64,000 bases of DNA from Candidatus Brocadia pituitae (GCA_017347445.1 AP021856.1:2426613-2490612); one strand, 5' to 3'. Positions 18,901 through 27,288 are shown, counted from the stretch's first letter. Made by a program: numbers and translations. Notes: generated by a model from the sequence alone, not told the origin.

Positions 18901-19842
18901 AATAACCCAGGGTTCGACGGTGAGCCTGCCTGGTCCCCTGACGGCCTGAAACTCGCGTTTGCTACCGACCGCGACGGTAACTTTGAGGTCTACGTGATGA
19001 ACGCCGATGGGGGCGCTCAGACGAACCTCACAAACAATCCGGCGTTCGATAGCGAGCCTGACTGGCAGCCGCTGCCTCGGCCGGGTCCCGACTTGATAGT
19101 AACTACCCTGGAGACCACAGGACCAGCAACAATGAATTCGGAAAATAATATTGAGATACCAATCCGCGTGGTCATCAAGAATCAAGGCGATTCAACTGCT
19201 GACATTTTCAAGGTATCGTTAAGATACACTGGATCGAGCGGAGAATTCTCTGTTGGCTTTACCGTTAAGGGACAAGAGAATTCTTATTACCCCTTTACAA
19301 AGGCTTCGCTTGTCGCTGACGCTGAAATGATTTTCGAGGGAATAGTAACGTTTATCTCTTCATTTGATGCTGGAGATACTATATCGATGGTTGCAATTGC
19401 AGATAGTTGCTTTGGTGATGAATTTGCGCCTGATTATTGTCGTGTCGAAGAAAGTAACGAAGACAACAATACATCCGCTGCAATAGAACTATCATTAAAT
19501 TCCATATCTAATATTCGGTTAAATCCCCCTTCGCCTGCTAATGTGTTCTTTGGATCAAATGTAAATATAGATTTTGATTATATAATAGGTGAAAAAGGTG
19601 GGGTACGTATTTTCGCGAGGCCTTTTAGTGATGGGTCATTGATCCCAAATTTTGCGGCTAGCGGCTCACTAATTTATCAACCTGGAAGAGGTAGCGGAAG
19701 CGGGTTTTTTACTATTAGAAGGGGGGATGTGGATACTGTGCATGTGGATCAGATAAGATTCCAGATGTATAATGCTGATCAAAGCAAGTTGCTTTTGGAA
19801 TTCTTCATCTCCGTGGATTATTTATTCTATATAATTTTATAG
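15925..19842 (+). CDS. Giant exported mosaic: carboxypeptidase-regulatory-like repeats, Gly/PT linkers, six-bladed PD40 propeller, CARDB-like domain
   Basis: 1305 residues with a signal peptide (residues 1-27) and GAGGAG before the ATG. After a unique N-domain come several carboxypeptidase regulatory-like (transthyretin-fold) units, recognisable by endings such as GSYALTASGEGY. They are joined by poly-glycine runs and Pro-Thr linkers. Two units (nt 17413-17590 and 18040-18217) are 178 bp each and differ at one base. Residues about 790-1050 form six PD40/TolB-type blades (EIYVMNADGSAPENLTNN type). A CARDB-like domain and a C-terminal beta domain follow. The propeller DNA is clearly more GC-rich than its flanks, pointing to domain acquisition. 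It is a likely cell-surface adhesin or scaffold. The stop codon TAG lies at the edge of a MITE-like repeat. Confidence 0.88.
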   Translation: MRKLLIILSMLLFVMLFQDESIKIYANSKHCVPGVVSDDTTNNYHDYTIIDNTNAILQAKKKDGSKKKNKSHAASIEETFGPQALMFDNYGYEFDLLFQADEIPGKGFISGTATSPGCCGTFTITGTYDGIKFKMTMKRSRNTCNLVQCVDFKYKGRLIEDTATMKGSWRNIGKPGNGNFKMRPLSGFIDGMVNGGIGEATIPLLATVTISGLNWETKTQVDGSYKFLDVPVGTRTLIAKAQGYESLTRTVEIDKGSNPINFVLKPFGEITGKVADPAGVGIGSATVSSNPGNYLTFTDDDGRYTLSDVVSTAPGSSYELTAFKEGYKEETEPGVVVFPGAATEVNFTLVPLPTITPTPTPSSTPTPIPTPSSTPTPTLFGTIEGTVTDSSTGNGISNVNISIDTGGSDLTDQNGKYILSDVIRGNHTLTASKKGYLNKEPLNIVVTAGKTTTKDITLIPDDGGGGGGGGGGGGGGGGTTPTPTQTPTPIVFGVIAGTVADAVCEFGVCEIDNATVTIVDLEGVPPKKTDNNGFYQFENIPVGTHTMMASADGYQESSQLEIFVTAGKTTPVNITLIPDDGGGGGGGGGGGGTTPTPTPTPTPTQTPTPTPTPIVGVIEGTVTDADNDGVGIADITISTDRGGYSITTDPEGKYTLPGVVAGSYALTASGEGYNPQTVPNVAVVAGDTTTVNFSLTREIITGNISGTVADAVCEFGVCEIDNATVTIVDLEGVPSKKTDNNGFYQFENIPVGTHTMMASADGYQASSKTVRVKEGENQVDFALEIVTNPTKIAFTSNRDDNFEVYVMGADGSTQTNLTNNAGSDRLPVWSPNGLNLAFAATRDGNAEVYVMEADGSAPTNITNNSSFDSEPAWSPDGQKLAFERQAFGTSSNREIYVMNADGSAPENLTNNPAFDADPAWSPDDKLAFATNRDGNFEVYVSGTAVNLTNNPEFDGHPAWSPDGQKLAFESERDGNREIYVMNFDGSAPVNLTNNPGFDGEPAWSPDGLKLAFATDRDGNFEVYVMNADGGAQTNLTNNPAFDSEPDWQPLPRPGPDLIVTTLETTGPATMNSENNIEIPIRVVIKNQGDSTADIFKVSLRYTGSSGEFSVGFTVKGQENSYYPFTKASLVADAEMIFEGIVTFISSFDAGDTISMVAIADSCFGDEFAPDYCRVEESNEDNNTSAAIELSLNSISNIRLNPPSPANVFFGSNVNIDFDYIIGEKGGVRIFARPFSDGSLIPNFAASGSLIYQPGRGSGSGFFTIRRGDVDTVHVDQIRFQMYNADQSKLLLEFFISVDYLFYIIL
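17413..18217 (+). repeat. Near-identical 178-bp internal duplication with poly-Gly/PT linkers
   Basis: Units at 17413-17590 and 18040-18217 are aligned base for base and differ at a single position (GCCGCCC versus GCCGTCC). The poly-glycine plus CCAACACC-type linkers at about 17308-17395 and 17660-17765 are also near copies differing in length. Such units can recombine or slip, changing protein length in frame. Confidence 0.9.
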
Positions 19843-19965
19843 TAAACGTATTAAATAAGTTGACATGTACTGGTCATTGCGAGCGACAGCGAAGCAATCC
19901 CCCTATAGGGATTGCTTCGGGCTAACGCCCTCGCAATGACAACTTTCTTTAAGCGTTTACTATAA
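19837..19965. mobile_element. MITE-like element, copy 1 (129 bp)
   Basis: Perfect 12-bp terminal inverted repeats TTATAGTAAACG (19837-19848) and its complement (19954-19965), followed inward by a further imperfect match of about 15 bp. The core carries an inverted pair of ATTGCGAG...GAAGCAATCCC type (19873-19941). There is no coding capacity. The left end contains the TAG stop of the large surface gene. It is related to the copy at 33263. Confidence 0.75.
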
Positions 19966-20004
19966 TTGAATAGATAACACTTTTTCTTTAAAAGATTTTC
20001 TCCA

Positions 20005-21975
20005 ATGCGTAAAACAATAGTATTGTCGGTCTTTACCATTATTGCTGCTTTTCTCTTTTCTTTATCAGGCTGTCAATACAAAACCCTGTCTGAAAGGGAA
20101 AACGCCCAATTGATGTCTGAACTCCCTGCCTCATCATCTGAGGCAGACGATCTGCTCATTGTTGATTGCCTCCTTCCCGGCCAGATTCGAAAACTGGGAA
20201 ATATGACTTATCTGACGTCCCGACGTGCCGTCAAAACTACTGCATTAACTTGCAGAATCAGGGGTGGGGAGTATGTTGCCTACGACCGTGCAAATTACGA
20301 AACGGCTGTAAAGGTTTGGTTAGCACAGGCCGAAGGGGGAGACAAGATCGCCCAGACATATGTCGGTGAAATCTACGAAAAGGGCCTGGGGAGAAACCCT
20401 GATTATATCCTTGCAGCCACATGGTACAAAAAGGCCGCTGAACAAGGGTATGCAAGCGCCCAGATCAATCTTGGCCAGCTTTATGAACAAGGTCTGGGCG
20501 TGCAGAAAAACATGGCAGAGGCGGTAAAGTGGTATCGGAAGGCATCGGGAATGGAAGATGCCATAACCATCGACCCTGCCAGCGTTAATGCAGAAACAAA
20601 CAGGAAGTTAGAGGAACTCAGGCAGGAGGTTGATCGCAGAAGAAAGCAGGAAGAGTCGTTGCAAAACCAGATGGAAGAGACACAACAACTCCTGGATCAA
20701 GCCCGGCAGGAATTAAACACAAAGAAAGATGAAGCTGATACCGGGAGCAAAGACAAAGAAATAGCTGAATTGAGGCAAAAGATTATCAAATTAGAGGATG
20801 ATGCTGAAAAAAACAAGGCGCAACTGAAAGTATTTCAACAGGAAGACGAGAAGGCCTCCGGACCAACGATTGAGATGATCGATCCCAGGATTCCTCCGGC
20901 TCAATATCTGGAGACAAGGCAGGTAAGAGGTCTCAAGCTGGAAGCAAAACAGAATGTTTCCAGAGTTACAATACAGCCAGGAACAGAGCGCATTATCAGG
21001 GGAAGGGTGATTGCCCCTTCCGGGTTGCATCTCTTTGCCGTAAATAATAAAGAAGAAAAGCTTGACAAAGAGGGGGCATTTAAAGTATCCGTTAAGGTTC
21101 GGGACGCAGACGTGCCGGTGAGTTTGCGTGCAATTGACAAAAAAGGGAGACAAACTACTCAGTTGCTTATCCTGACCGTGGGTTCTCAACCTTCTCAGGA
21201 GCAGAAACAGAAATTACCGCCCGAATTTTTTGGCAACTATCACGCATTAATCATCGGTAACCAGGAGTATAGGTTTTGGAGTAGTTTGGATACACCCAGG
21301 AAGGATGCAGAAGAAGTAGCAAAGATTTTAAAAACCAAATATGGTTTTAAGACAAAGACCATTCTGAACGCCACACGGTTCGATATCCTGAAGGCCCTTA
21401 GTGAATATCAACGAACTCTGACGGAAAAGGATAATCTTCTTATCTACTATGCGGGTCATGGATATCTGGACACACAGATTGTCCGTGGATATTGGATACC
21501 GGTTGATGGAGAGAAAGAGGTCAGGGCAAACTGGCTGACTACTATTGATATTACTGATATGATCAGTATTATGGAGGCAAGGCATATCCTGCTGGTTTCT
21601 GACTCCTGTTATTCGGGCATGTTAACACGATCGGCAATTCCACCGATTGAATCTGCTGCAGCGGACGAGATACGCCATCAAATGACCCGAATTGCGGCAG
21701 GAAAGAAGTCCCGCACGGTGCTTACTTCCGGTGACTTGCAACCTGTTTTAGACAGCGGCGGTGGCGGCCACTCTGTTTTTGCAAAGGCCTTATTGAATGT
21801 TCTTCTGGAGAATAATGCTATTCTCGAAGGGATGCGATTACATAAGGAGGTTTCTGCCCACCTTACTGGTGCCGCTCCTGCTGTTTATGTGGAGCAGGTT
21901 CCGCAGTATGCACCACTCAAGTATTCCGGGCATGAAATGGGTGAATTTTTCCTGGTTCCTGTCAAAGAGATGTAG
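20005..21975 (+). CDS. Caspase-like (C14) lipoprotein with Sel1 repeats
   Basis: 656 residues. The lipobox LSGC at residues 20-23 marks a lipoprotein. Two Sel1 repeats lie at about 95-182 (YVGEIYEKGLGRNPDYILAA type), a charged coiled coil at about 198-282, a short beta domain at 290-395, and a caspase/metacaspase domain from about 410. The catalytic dyad is visible: His485 in YYAGHGYL and Cys535 in VSDSCYSG. Caspase-fold proteases next to kinases and DUF4384-like domains occur in planctomycetes and cyanobacteria with unknown substrates. Export outside the cytoplasm is notable, since most bacterial caspase homologues act inside. It is followed by the kinase gene. Confidence 0.9.
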   Translation: MRKTIVLSVFTIIAAFLFSLSGCQYKTLSERENAQLMSELPASSSEADDLLIVDCLLPGQIRKLGNMTYLTSRRAVKTTALTCRIRGGEYVAYDRANYETAVKVWLAQAEGGDKIAQTYVGEIYEKGLGRNPDYILAATWYKKAAEQGYASAQINLGQLYEQGLGVQKNMAEAVKWYRKASGMEDAITIDPASVNAETNRKLEELRQEVDRRRKQEESLQNQMEETQQLLDQARQELNTKKDEADTGSKDKEIAELRQKIIKLEDDAEKNKAQLKVFQQEDEKASGPTIEMIDPRIPPAQYLETRQVRGLKLEAKQNVSRVTIQPGTERIIRGRVIAPSGLHLFAVNNKEEKLDKEGAFKVSVKVRDADVPVSLRAIDKKGRQTTQLLILTVGSQPSQEQKQKLPPEFFGNYHALIIGNQEYRFWSSLDTPRKDAEEVAKILKTKYGFKTKTILNATRFDILKALSEYQRTLTEKDNLLIYYAGHGYLDTQIVRGYWIPVDGEKEVRANWLTTIDITDMISIMEARHILLVSDSCYSGMLTRSAIPPIESAAADEIRHQMTRIAAGKKSRTVLTSGDLQPVLDSGGGGHSVFAKALLNVLLENNAILEGMRLHKEVSAHLTGAAPAVYVEQVPQYAPLKYSGHEMGEFFLVPVKEM

Positions 21976-22022
21976 AGACTTTCACAGAGTAGCAGGAAGG
22001 TAATAATTAATTTTCTGAAAAA

Positions 22023-22093
22023 GTAGGGGCGAAGCATTTACTGCTTGTGTATGAGCGCATGTATTCCAACGATAGCAAATGCTTCGCCCCTAC
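22023..22093. repeat. Inverted repeat GTAGGGGCGAAGCATTT with 37-bp spacer
   Basis: GTAGGGGCGAAGCATTT (22023-22039) and its exact complement (22077-22093) flank a short spacer between the caspase and kinase genes. It resembles widespread REP-type intergenic hairpins; it may also end or stabilise the upstream transcript. Confidence 0.75.
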
Positions 22094-22178
22094 ACTGCGC
22101 GGTAAACATCACCATTATTTGAATTTTCAAAAAAACTAAACGGTTACGCGGGAAGTAATTATACAAAAGGAAAAGACG

Positions 22179-24227
22179 ATGTTAGGAAAAAGTGTCGGAG
22201 ATTTTGAGATAAAGGAAGAAATTGGCAAGGGCGGTATGGGTAGGGTTTACAGGGCTATCCAGAAATCCCTTAACAGAGAAGTGGCTATAAAGGTGTTGTC
22301 TGCTGCATTAAGTAACAACGAAGAATTCATAGAGAGATTTGACCTTGAAGCCAAGTCCGTTGCCAAATTGATCCAAACCAACATTATCCAGATGTACAGC
22401 AAAGGGGTAACGGAGGATGGCATTCACTACTTTGCTATGGAATTTGTACATGGGGAGGACCTGTCTTCAAAAATAAGACGTGGGGATACCTTCTCAGAAA
22501 AAGAGGTTATTGACATTATCACCCAGGCCTGCCGTGGATTAGAAGAGGCCCAAAAATTTGGAATTATTCATAGAGATATAAAACCCAGCAATATCCTGAT
22601 TACCAATGATAGCGTAGTGAAGATTGCCGATTTTGGTCTGGCAAAGAGTCTTGAAGCAACCATGAAATTAACGAAAACAGATGTATTCATGGGAACGGTT
22701 AATTATACTTCCCCTGAACAGGGATTGGGAAAGCCAATCGATCACCGAACCGACATCTATTCACTGGGGATTGTCTTTTATCAGATCTTAACAAATAAGC
22801 TTCCTTTTGATGCTGAATCAGCCGCTACTGTTATTTATAAACACATCCATGAAGAACCTGAAAAGCCACGAAAGATTAACCCTAATATCTCTCCAGGGGC
22901 TGAGGCAGTTATCCTGAAGGCAATAGCCAAAAAGCCTGAAGACCGGTACCAGAATATGACAGAATTCAGGCGGGCGCTTGAGTCATTATTAGATACGAAA
23001 CCAAGGGAACTGATAAAAAAGAAACAGGGTTTTTCTTACGTCAAAATTGCCGTTCCCGTATTATTAGTAATAGCCGGAATTGTGCTATACTTTTTGCTCA
23101 CTGCGCCTACCGAAAGTCAACAAGTAGCCAAACTTGTTGAGCAAGCAGATGCATTTGGCAAAAAACATGATTATAAAAAGAGTCTGGAAAAACTAAAAAT
23201 GGCTTATCATCTATGCACATCAGAAGATATCGCTGATAAGATCATTGAACAATATTTTCAATATTCATTAGGTTCCATAGCCTGGTCGATATCATCAGAG
23301 AGCGATCTTCTGAAAGATAAAACCGTATCGGTAATTCCCTTTGCTAAATTAAATGGTGAAAAAAGCGAACAGGGAAAAATTGTTGCATCCGAGCTTATCA
23401 AGCAACTGAAAATATTTGGTGCGTTAAACGTATACGAGAAGGAATTCCTGCCAGAGGTGATAAGAGAAATACAAGTTGTTAAAAATGGGGTTATGAGCGA
23501 TGATGCGCGGGAAACATTAAAAAATCTGATTGACACAGAAAGTGTTGTCGTTGGCTGGATCGGTTATGCTGAAAATACCTTCAAAATAATCACAAGCATG
23601 TTCCATATTGAAAGTGGTAAAATATTAAAGACTGATACCGTTGATATGCTTGGCTGGAACATTAATGATACCGTAAAAAGTGCAGAATTGCATGTCAACG
23701 TCTGGATGAACAATAAAACGTATACTATCGGCGATCCGGCAACAATTTTTTTAAAAGCAAACAGAGATTGTTATATTACCCTGTTTAATGTAAGGAGCAA
23801 CGGTGAGATCTGGGAATTGTTCCCTAACCGGTATCAACCGGATAATTTTGTTAAGGCAAATAGAGAATACAATATACCGGGAACAGATGACCAATTTGTG
23901 TTTAGGGTCTGTGAACCTCCCGGAAAGGAATATATAAAGGTGGTGGCAAGTACTGTTCCTTTATCACCGGGAGAGATACAGAAGCAAATCTCAAACGATA
24001 CCTCATTCTTTGTGGCAAAAGCCGAAAATATAGTTCAAAATGACGATTACGTATTCCGCTCTGTATCACCAGCAGAAATGAGAGGGATTCATGAAATCCT
24101 TAAGAAGCGGGCTATAGAGGTCGTTTCAACTCAGAAAGGCAAGAAACTTAGTTATGGGGAATCTGATGCAGGATTTGATTATGCAGTAAGCAGCTGGGCA
24201 TTTGAAACAATAAAATTACGAGACTAA
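22179..24227 (+). CDS. Transmembrane Ser/Thr protein kinase with DUF4384-like C-terminal domain
   Basis: 682 residues. The kinase domain occupies residues 8-275: glycine loop GKGGMGRVY, Lys38, Glu57, HRDIKPSN (Asp133), DFG (Asp151) and SPEQ. All catalytic residues are present. A transmembrane helix lies near 287-309 (VLLVIAGIVLYFLL). The C-terminal part contains a GumN/FlgO-like stretch and a DUF4384-like beta domain (TYTIGDPATIFLKANRDCYITLFNV, about 505-610). AAAGGA precedes the ATG. PP2C is encoded convergently next to it, and FHA proteins flank the locus at both ends. It presumably senses an envelope state and phosphorylates Thr targets bound by FHA domains. Confidence 0.93.
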   Translation: MLGKSVGDFEIKEEIGKGGMGRVYRAIQKSLNREVAIKVLSAALSNNEEFIERFDLEAKSVAKLIQTNIIQMYSKGVTEDGIHYFAMEFVHGEDLSSKIRRGDTFSEKEVIDIITQACRGLEEAQKFGIIHRDIKPSNILITNDSVVKIADFGLAKSLEATMKLTKTDVFMGTVNYTSPEQGLGKPIDHRTDIYSLGIVFYQILTNKLPFDAESAATVIYKHIHEEPEKPRKINPNISPGAEAVILKAIAKKPEDRYQNMTEFRRALESLLDTKPRELIKKKQGFSYVKIAVPVLLVIAGIVLYFLLTAPTESQQVAKLVEQADAFGKKHDYKKSLEKLKMAYHLCTSEDIADKIIEQYFQYSLGSIAWSISSESDLLKDKTVSVIPFAKLNGEKSEQGKIVASELIKQLKIFGALNVYEKEFLPEVIREIQVVKNGVMSDDARETLKNLIDTESVVVGWIGYAENTFKIITSMFHIESGKILKTDTVDMLGWNINDTVKSAELHVNVWMNNKTYTIGDPATIFLKANRDCYITLFNVRSNGEIWELFPNRYQPDNFVKANREYNIPGTDDQFVFRVCEPPGKEYIKVVASTVPLSPGEIQKQISNDTSFFVAKAENIVQNDDYVFRSVSPAEMRGIHEILKKRAIEVVSTQKGKKLSYGESDAGFDYAVSSWAFETIKLRD

Positions 24228-24257
24228 GTTTGTAGGTTCCCAAGGGTAAAAGAAGCT

Positions 24258-25007
24258 TCACTCTGTTAGTTCACATAAAGCCACGGTGATATTATCGTTC
24301 CCCCCGGCTGAATTGGCCAAATTGATAAGCTGTTCGGCTTTTTCAAAAAGGGTACCACGAGAAGAAAGGACACTTTCAATCGCAGGGTCATCTACCATAC
24401 CGGTAAGGCCATCAGAACACAACAAAAAAAGATCCCCACAAACCCCCTTTCCTCTAATCAGGTCAAGTTCCAGTTTTTCATGAACTCCCACTGCCCTGAG
24501 GATGACATTGCGATGCAAGCGATTTTTTGCGTCAGCCTTGCTGAGGAGTCCTTTATCTATCTGATCCTGAACAAGAGAGTGGTCACGGGTTATTTTTCTC
24601 AAATGCCCCCGTCTCAATAAGTAGGTGCTGCTGTCTCCCACATGACCAAGTACAAAATGATTGTTATAAAAGGCAATCAATTCTGCAGTGCATCCCATTC
24701 CATAATATTCTGGTTTATTGCTTGCCTGGTTCAGAATCTGTTCATTGGCAAAACGGAAGGTCTGTTGTACTAGTTCAAGAATTTCTTGTTCTGATTGTCT
24801 GCCGGACTTCGAAAAAATTTCAAAGGCTGTTTTTGTAAAGATCTGGCTCGCGACTTCTCCGGCAGCGGCCCCGCCCATACCGTCCGCAACAGTGAAAAAT
24901 CCCAAATCAGGTTCTATAAGATAAGCATCCTCGTTGTGAGTGCGTTTTAGGCCGATATCCGACTTAGCACAACAAACTATTTTATTGGTAGCTGTTTTTA
25001 AAATCAT
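24258..25007 (-). CDS. PP2C-family Ser/Thr protein phosphatase
   Basis: 249 residues from the ATG at 25007. Motifs: SDIGLKRTHNEDAYL, the metal-binding VADGMGG, LLCSDGLTG, and GGNDNITVAL, covering the metal ligands of bacterial PP2C (Stp/PrpC type). A longer frame opens at a TTG (25103) but adds 32 residues that no family member needs, so the shorter ATG is preferred. It is convergent with the kinase gene and separated from it by about 30 bp. It should reverse the kinase phosphorylation. Confidence 0.93.
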   Translation of the reverse strand: MILKTATNKIVCCAKSDIGLKRTHNEDAYLIEPDLGFFTVADGMGGAAAGEVASQIFTKTAFEIFSKSGRQSEQEILELVQQTFRFANEQILNQASNKPEYYGMGCTAELIAFYNNHFVLGHVGDSSTYLLRRGHLRKITRDHSLVQDQIDKGLLSKADAKNRLHRNVILRAVGVHEKLELDLIRGKGVCGDLFLLCSDGLTGMVDDPAIESVLSSRGTLFEKAEQLINLANSAGGNDNITVALCELTE

Positions 25008-25246
25008 ATAAACAATATTTTTCTGATCATATAAAAGCCAGATTTGTTTTTTATCAAACAAACCATGGAAAACGTACTCACCATATTCGGCATTTTGAAA
25101 CAATATTTTAGATGATTTCCTCTGTTGGTTTGAGAACTGACTGAATCAAAAATTATCACATTTTTACAAATAAAACAATCTATTTTTGTACTTTTTGATA
25201 AAAATTTATCTTGCTTATATCAAAAGAATAAGACATAATTTTTATA

Positions 25247-25978
25247 ATGAAGCGCCGTCTTGACATCGTTGTCCAGCTCGTTCACATCCTAGGTCCTACG
25301 AAGGGAAATATCCAGGAATTCCAGCAAGAGTTGATTACTATTGGCCGCAATCCGTCCTGCCATCTTCGCTTTCCTGCAGATCTGGTTATTGTCTCAAGGA
25401 ATCACGCCGAAATCATTCGGGAAGGGAATCAGTTCAAACTGATCAATAAAAGTCCGAATTTTACCTATATCAACGGAAAACAGATTGAAACCGAAAAGGA
25501 TGCGTATCTCAAAAACGGAGATATCCTGGAATTTGCCAGAGGCGGGCCAAAGGTGAGTTTCCTTACCGAAATGAGGGAGCCACGTGCAGAGACCAGGAAT
25601 GAAACTGGAACCTCTGATGCCGTTCATACCTTTGACGATAAGCAGGAAGAAATCGCGGTTCAAAAAGCAATAGTATCGCTGGTCATCCAGTACGGGCCTA
25701 CCCTTCGTTCATTCAAAGAATTCCCTGTTGTCCTGGGAAAAAATCCAAAGTGTGGATTTGTAATTGACCAACCTTCCATTTCTGATCAGCAGGCGCAGAT
25801 TTTCTTCAGCCAGAATCAATACTGGATAAAGGACCTTACCGGAAGGAGATCGGTTCAGATAAACAAAGTGCCCATTGATTTCCAGGCTTCTCTGAAACCA
25901 AATGATGAGATTGCCATAAGCAATCAGGGTCCGGTTTTCCGGTTTCTCGGCGAAGGCCGGCTTGTAGAAATTACATAA
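25247..25978 (+). CDS. Cytoplasmic protein with one canonical and one degenerate FHA domain
   Basis: 243 residues. The first FHA domain (about 12-95) has IGRNPSCHL and SRNHAEII, the phosphothreonine-binding Arg, Ser and His region. The second (about 140-235) has LGKNPKCGF and SDQQAQI, lacking both the Arg and the SRxxH signature, so it is probably not a phosphopeptide reader. It has no signal or membrane segment. It is transcribed divergently from the phosphatase gene. It is a likely soluble effector or adaptor of the kinase. Confidence 0.85.
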   Translation: MKRRLDIVVQLVHILGPTKGNIQEFQQELITIGRNPSCHLRFPADLVIVSRNHAEIIREGNQFKLINKSPNFTYINGKQIETEKDAYLKNGDILEFARGGPKVSFLTEMREPRAETRNETGTSDAVHTFDDKQEEIAVQKAIVSLVIQYGPTLRSFKEFPVVLGKNPKCGFVIDQPSISDQQAQIFFSQNQYWIKDLTGRRSVQINKVPIDFQASLKPNDEIAISNQGPVFRFLGEGRLVEIT

Positions 25979-26139
25979 CCGCATTGTTGAGAAATGCAGG
26001 TGTGTTCACATAGGAGAAACCATTGGTAATCTATCGCGGCGCAACCTCAATCAAAGCAATTTTACCACGGACAGGACAAAACACAAAAAATTGTGCATCC
26101 CATAGATCAAGAATTGCAATCAGGGACGTACAAGTATAA

Positions 26140-26225
26140 AAGAAAAGGCTCTCACCTCCCTTTCCTCCAAACCGTATAGGCGGATCTCCGCATACGGTGC
26201 TCCGGTTCCTGGTAATATTGCCTTC
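26140..26225 (-). ncRNA. Possible group II intron-type hairpin remnant
   Basis: On the minus strand the segment reads ACCGTATGCGGAGATCCGCC followed by TATACGGT, then a GGAGG-rich stretch. This hairpin (26173-26200) with trailing purines resembles the stem found beside the maturase ORF in bacterial group II introns. No reverse transcriptase or other intron domain is present nearby, so at most it is a scar. Confidence 0.3.
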
Positions 26226-26261
26226 AATCCATTCAAAGCCATTAATACAGAGAATGTTATA

Positions 26262-27287
26262 CTACATTCCTATATATTTTGCATAAAGCCCCTTTGCAAT
26301 AGCAATATCATTAGTACCTGAGATAATTGAACGTCCATCGGGAAATACGGTTAACTCGCATTTGCCGGTTTTTAATCGTAGTAAAAAACTGTTATAGGAT
26401 ACTTTCCCCACCTTTTCTAACCGTGCTGCGAGTTTCACCAGGTCTAATGCTGATCCGACAGGCGGTAAGATTTGTATGGCATTTCTGCCACACAGGGTGG
26501 TTGTCATTGAGCAGGCATTTTTGGTTAAGAATTCATAATGATGTTGACTGCATGTTATGCAATTGGTCTTATCTTTGATATCTTCTGCAAATATCCTTTT
26601 CATTTCATTACGCCATAGGTCGATTTTCAAGAGTCCTTTGCTCACCGCATCGTAATTGTTCGTAAGAATTTTCAGGGACTCTGCCACTTGAACAGAGGCA
26701 ATCAGGCTGGCGATTGGAGCAATAATTCCTTCGGTATCACAGGTGCCGGCAGTGCCAAATGGCGGAACATTTTCAAGCATGCAGCGGAAACACGGGGTTT
26801 TTGACGGGATAATATTCATCGTTATACCTGTACTTCCTATACAGGCACCATAAATCCATGGTATCTTGTTTTTCACGCAATAATCATTGATAAGGAATCG
26901 CGTCTCAAAGTTATCGGTTCCGTCAACGACAAGATGTGCATCTTGCAGGAGGGTCTCGATATTCGTGGGATTCAGATCAGCTACAAAAGATTCAACCTGA
27001 ATGAGGGAGTTGGTTTTTTGAAGTTTTTTTTGTGCGGCTATTGCCTTTGGAAGGTTTTGTTTAATATCATCTTCGTCGAATAAGGATTGACGCTGAAGAT
27101 TGCTTTCTTCAATGTAATCGCGGTCTATAATTTTTAAACATTTTATACCGCTCCGGACGAGAAGATTTGCTGAAGTGCATCCTAACGCACCGCAGCCTGC
27201 CAGCACAACAGACTTCTCCATCATTGTTTTTTGGCCTTCTTTACCTATGCCATAAAACAATACCTGCCGTGCATAACGAGCAGCCAT
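26262..27287 (-). CDS. ThiF/MoeB/HesA-family adenylyltransferase (E1-like)
   Basis: 341 residues. Begins RYARQVLFYGIGKEGQ and has the ATP-binding AGCGALGCTSANLLVRSG at about 30-47, IIDRDYIEESNLQRQ, and the zinc-binding cysteine pairs FRCML and CITC. The family adenylates the C-terminal Gly of ubiquitin-like sulfur carriers (ThiS, MoaD). No carrier gene is adjacent. The C-terminal 70 residues (TLCGRNAIQILPPVG then TGKCELTVFPDGRSIISGT) match the extension of MoeB-like proteins of anaerobes. It is tightly linked to an unknown Cys-rich gene upstream. It could activate the carrier used by the JAMM/cysteine synthase cluster, 20 kb away (inference). Confidence 0.9.
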   Translation of the reverse strand: MAARYARQVLFYGIGKEGQKTMMEKSVVLAGCGALGCTSANLLVRSGIKCLKIIDRDYIEESNLQRQSLFDEDDIKQNLPKAIAAQKKLQKTNSLIQVESFVADLNPTNIETLLQDAHLVVDGTDNFETRFLINDYCVKNKIPWIYGACIGSTGITMNIIPSKTPCFRCMLENVPPFGTAGTCDTEGIIAPIASLIASVQVAESLKILTNNYDAVSKGLLKIDLWRNEMKRIFAEDIKDKTNCITCSQHHYEFLTKNACSMTTTLCGRNAIQILPPVGSALDLVKLAARLEKVGKVSYNSFLLRLKTGKCELTVFPDGRSIISGTNDIAIAKGLYAKYIGM

Positions 27288-27288
27288 G

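Noticed and set aside
18412-19185. Minus-strand frames opposite the PD40 propeller
   Set aside because: Repetitive shadow of GC-rich plus-strand repeats; no start signals or family features.
10644-25978. A type VI secretion regulatory cluster (kinase, phosphatase, FHA)
   Set aside because: No Hcp, TssB/C, VgrG or ClpV-like gene is present; the partners are surface proteins instead.
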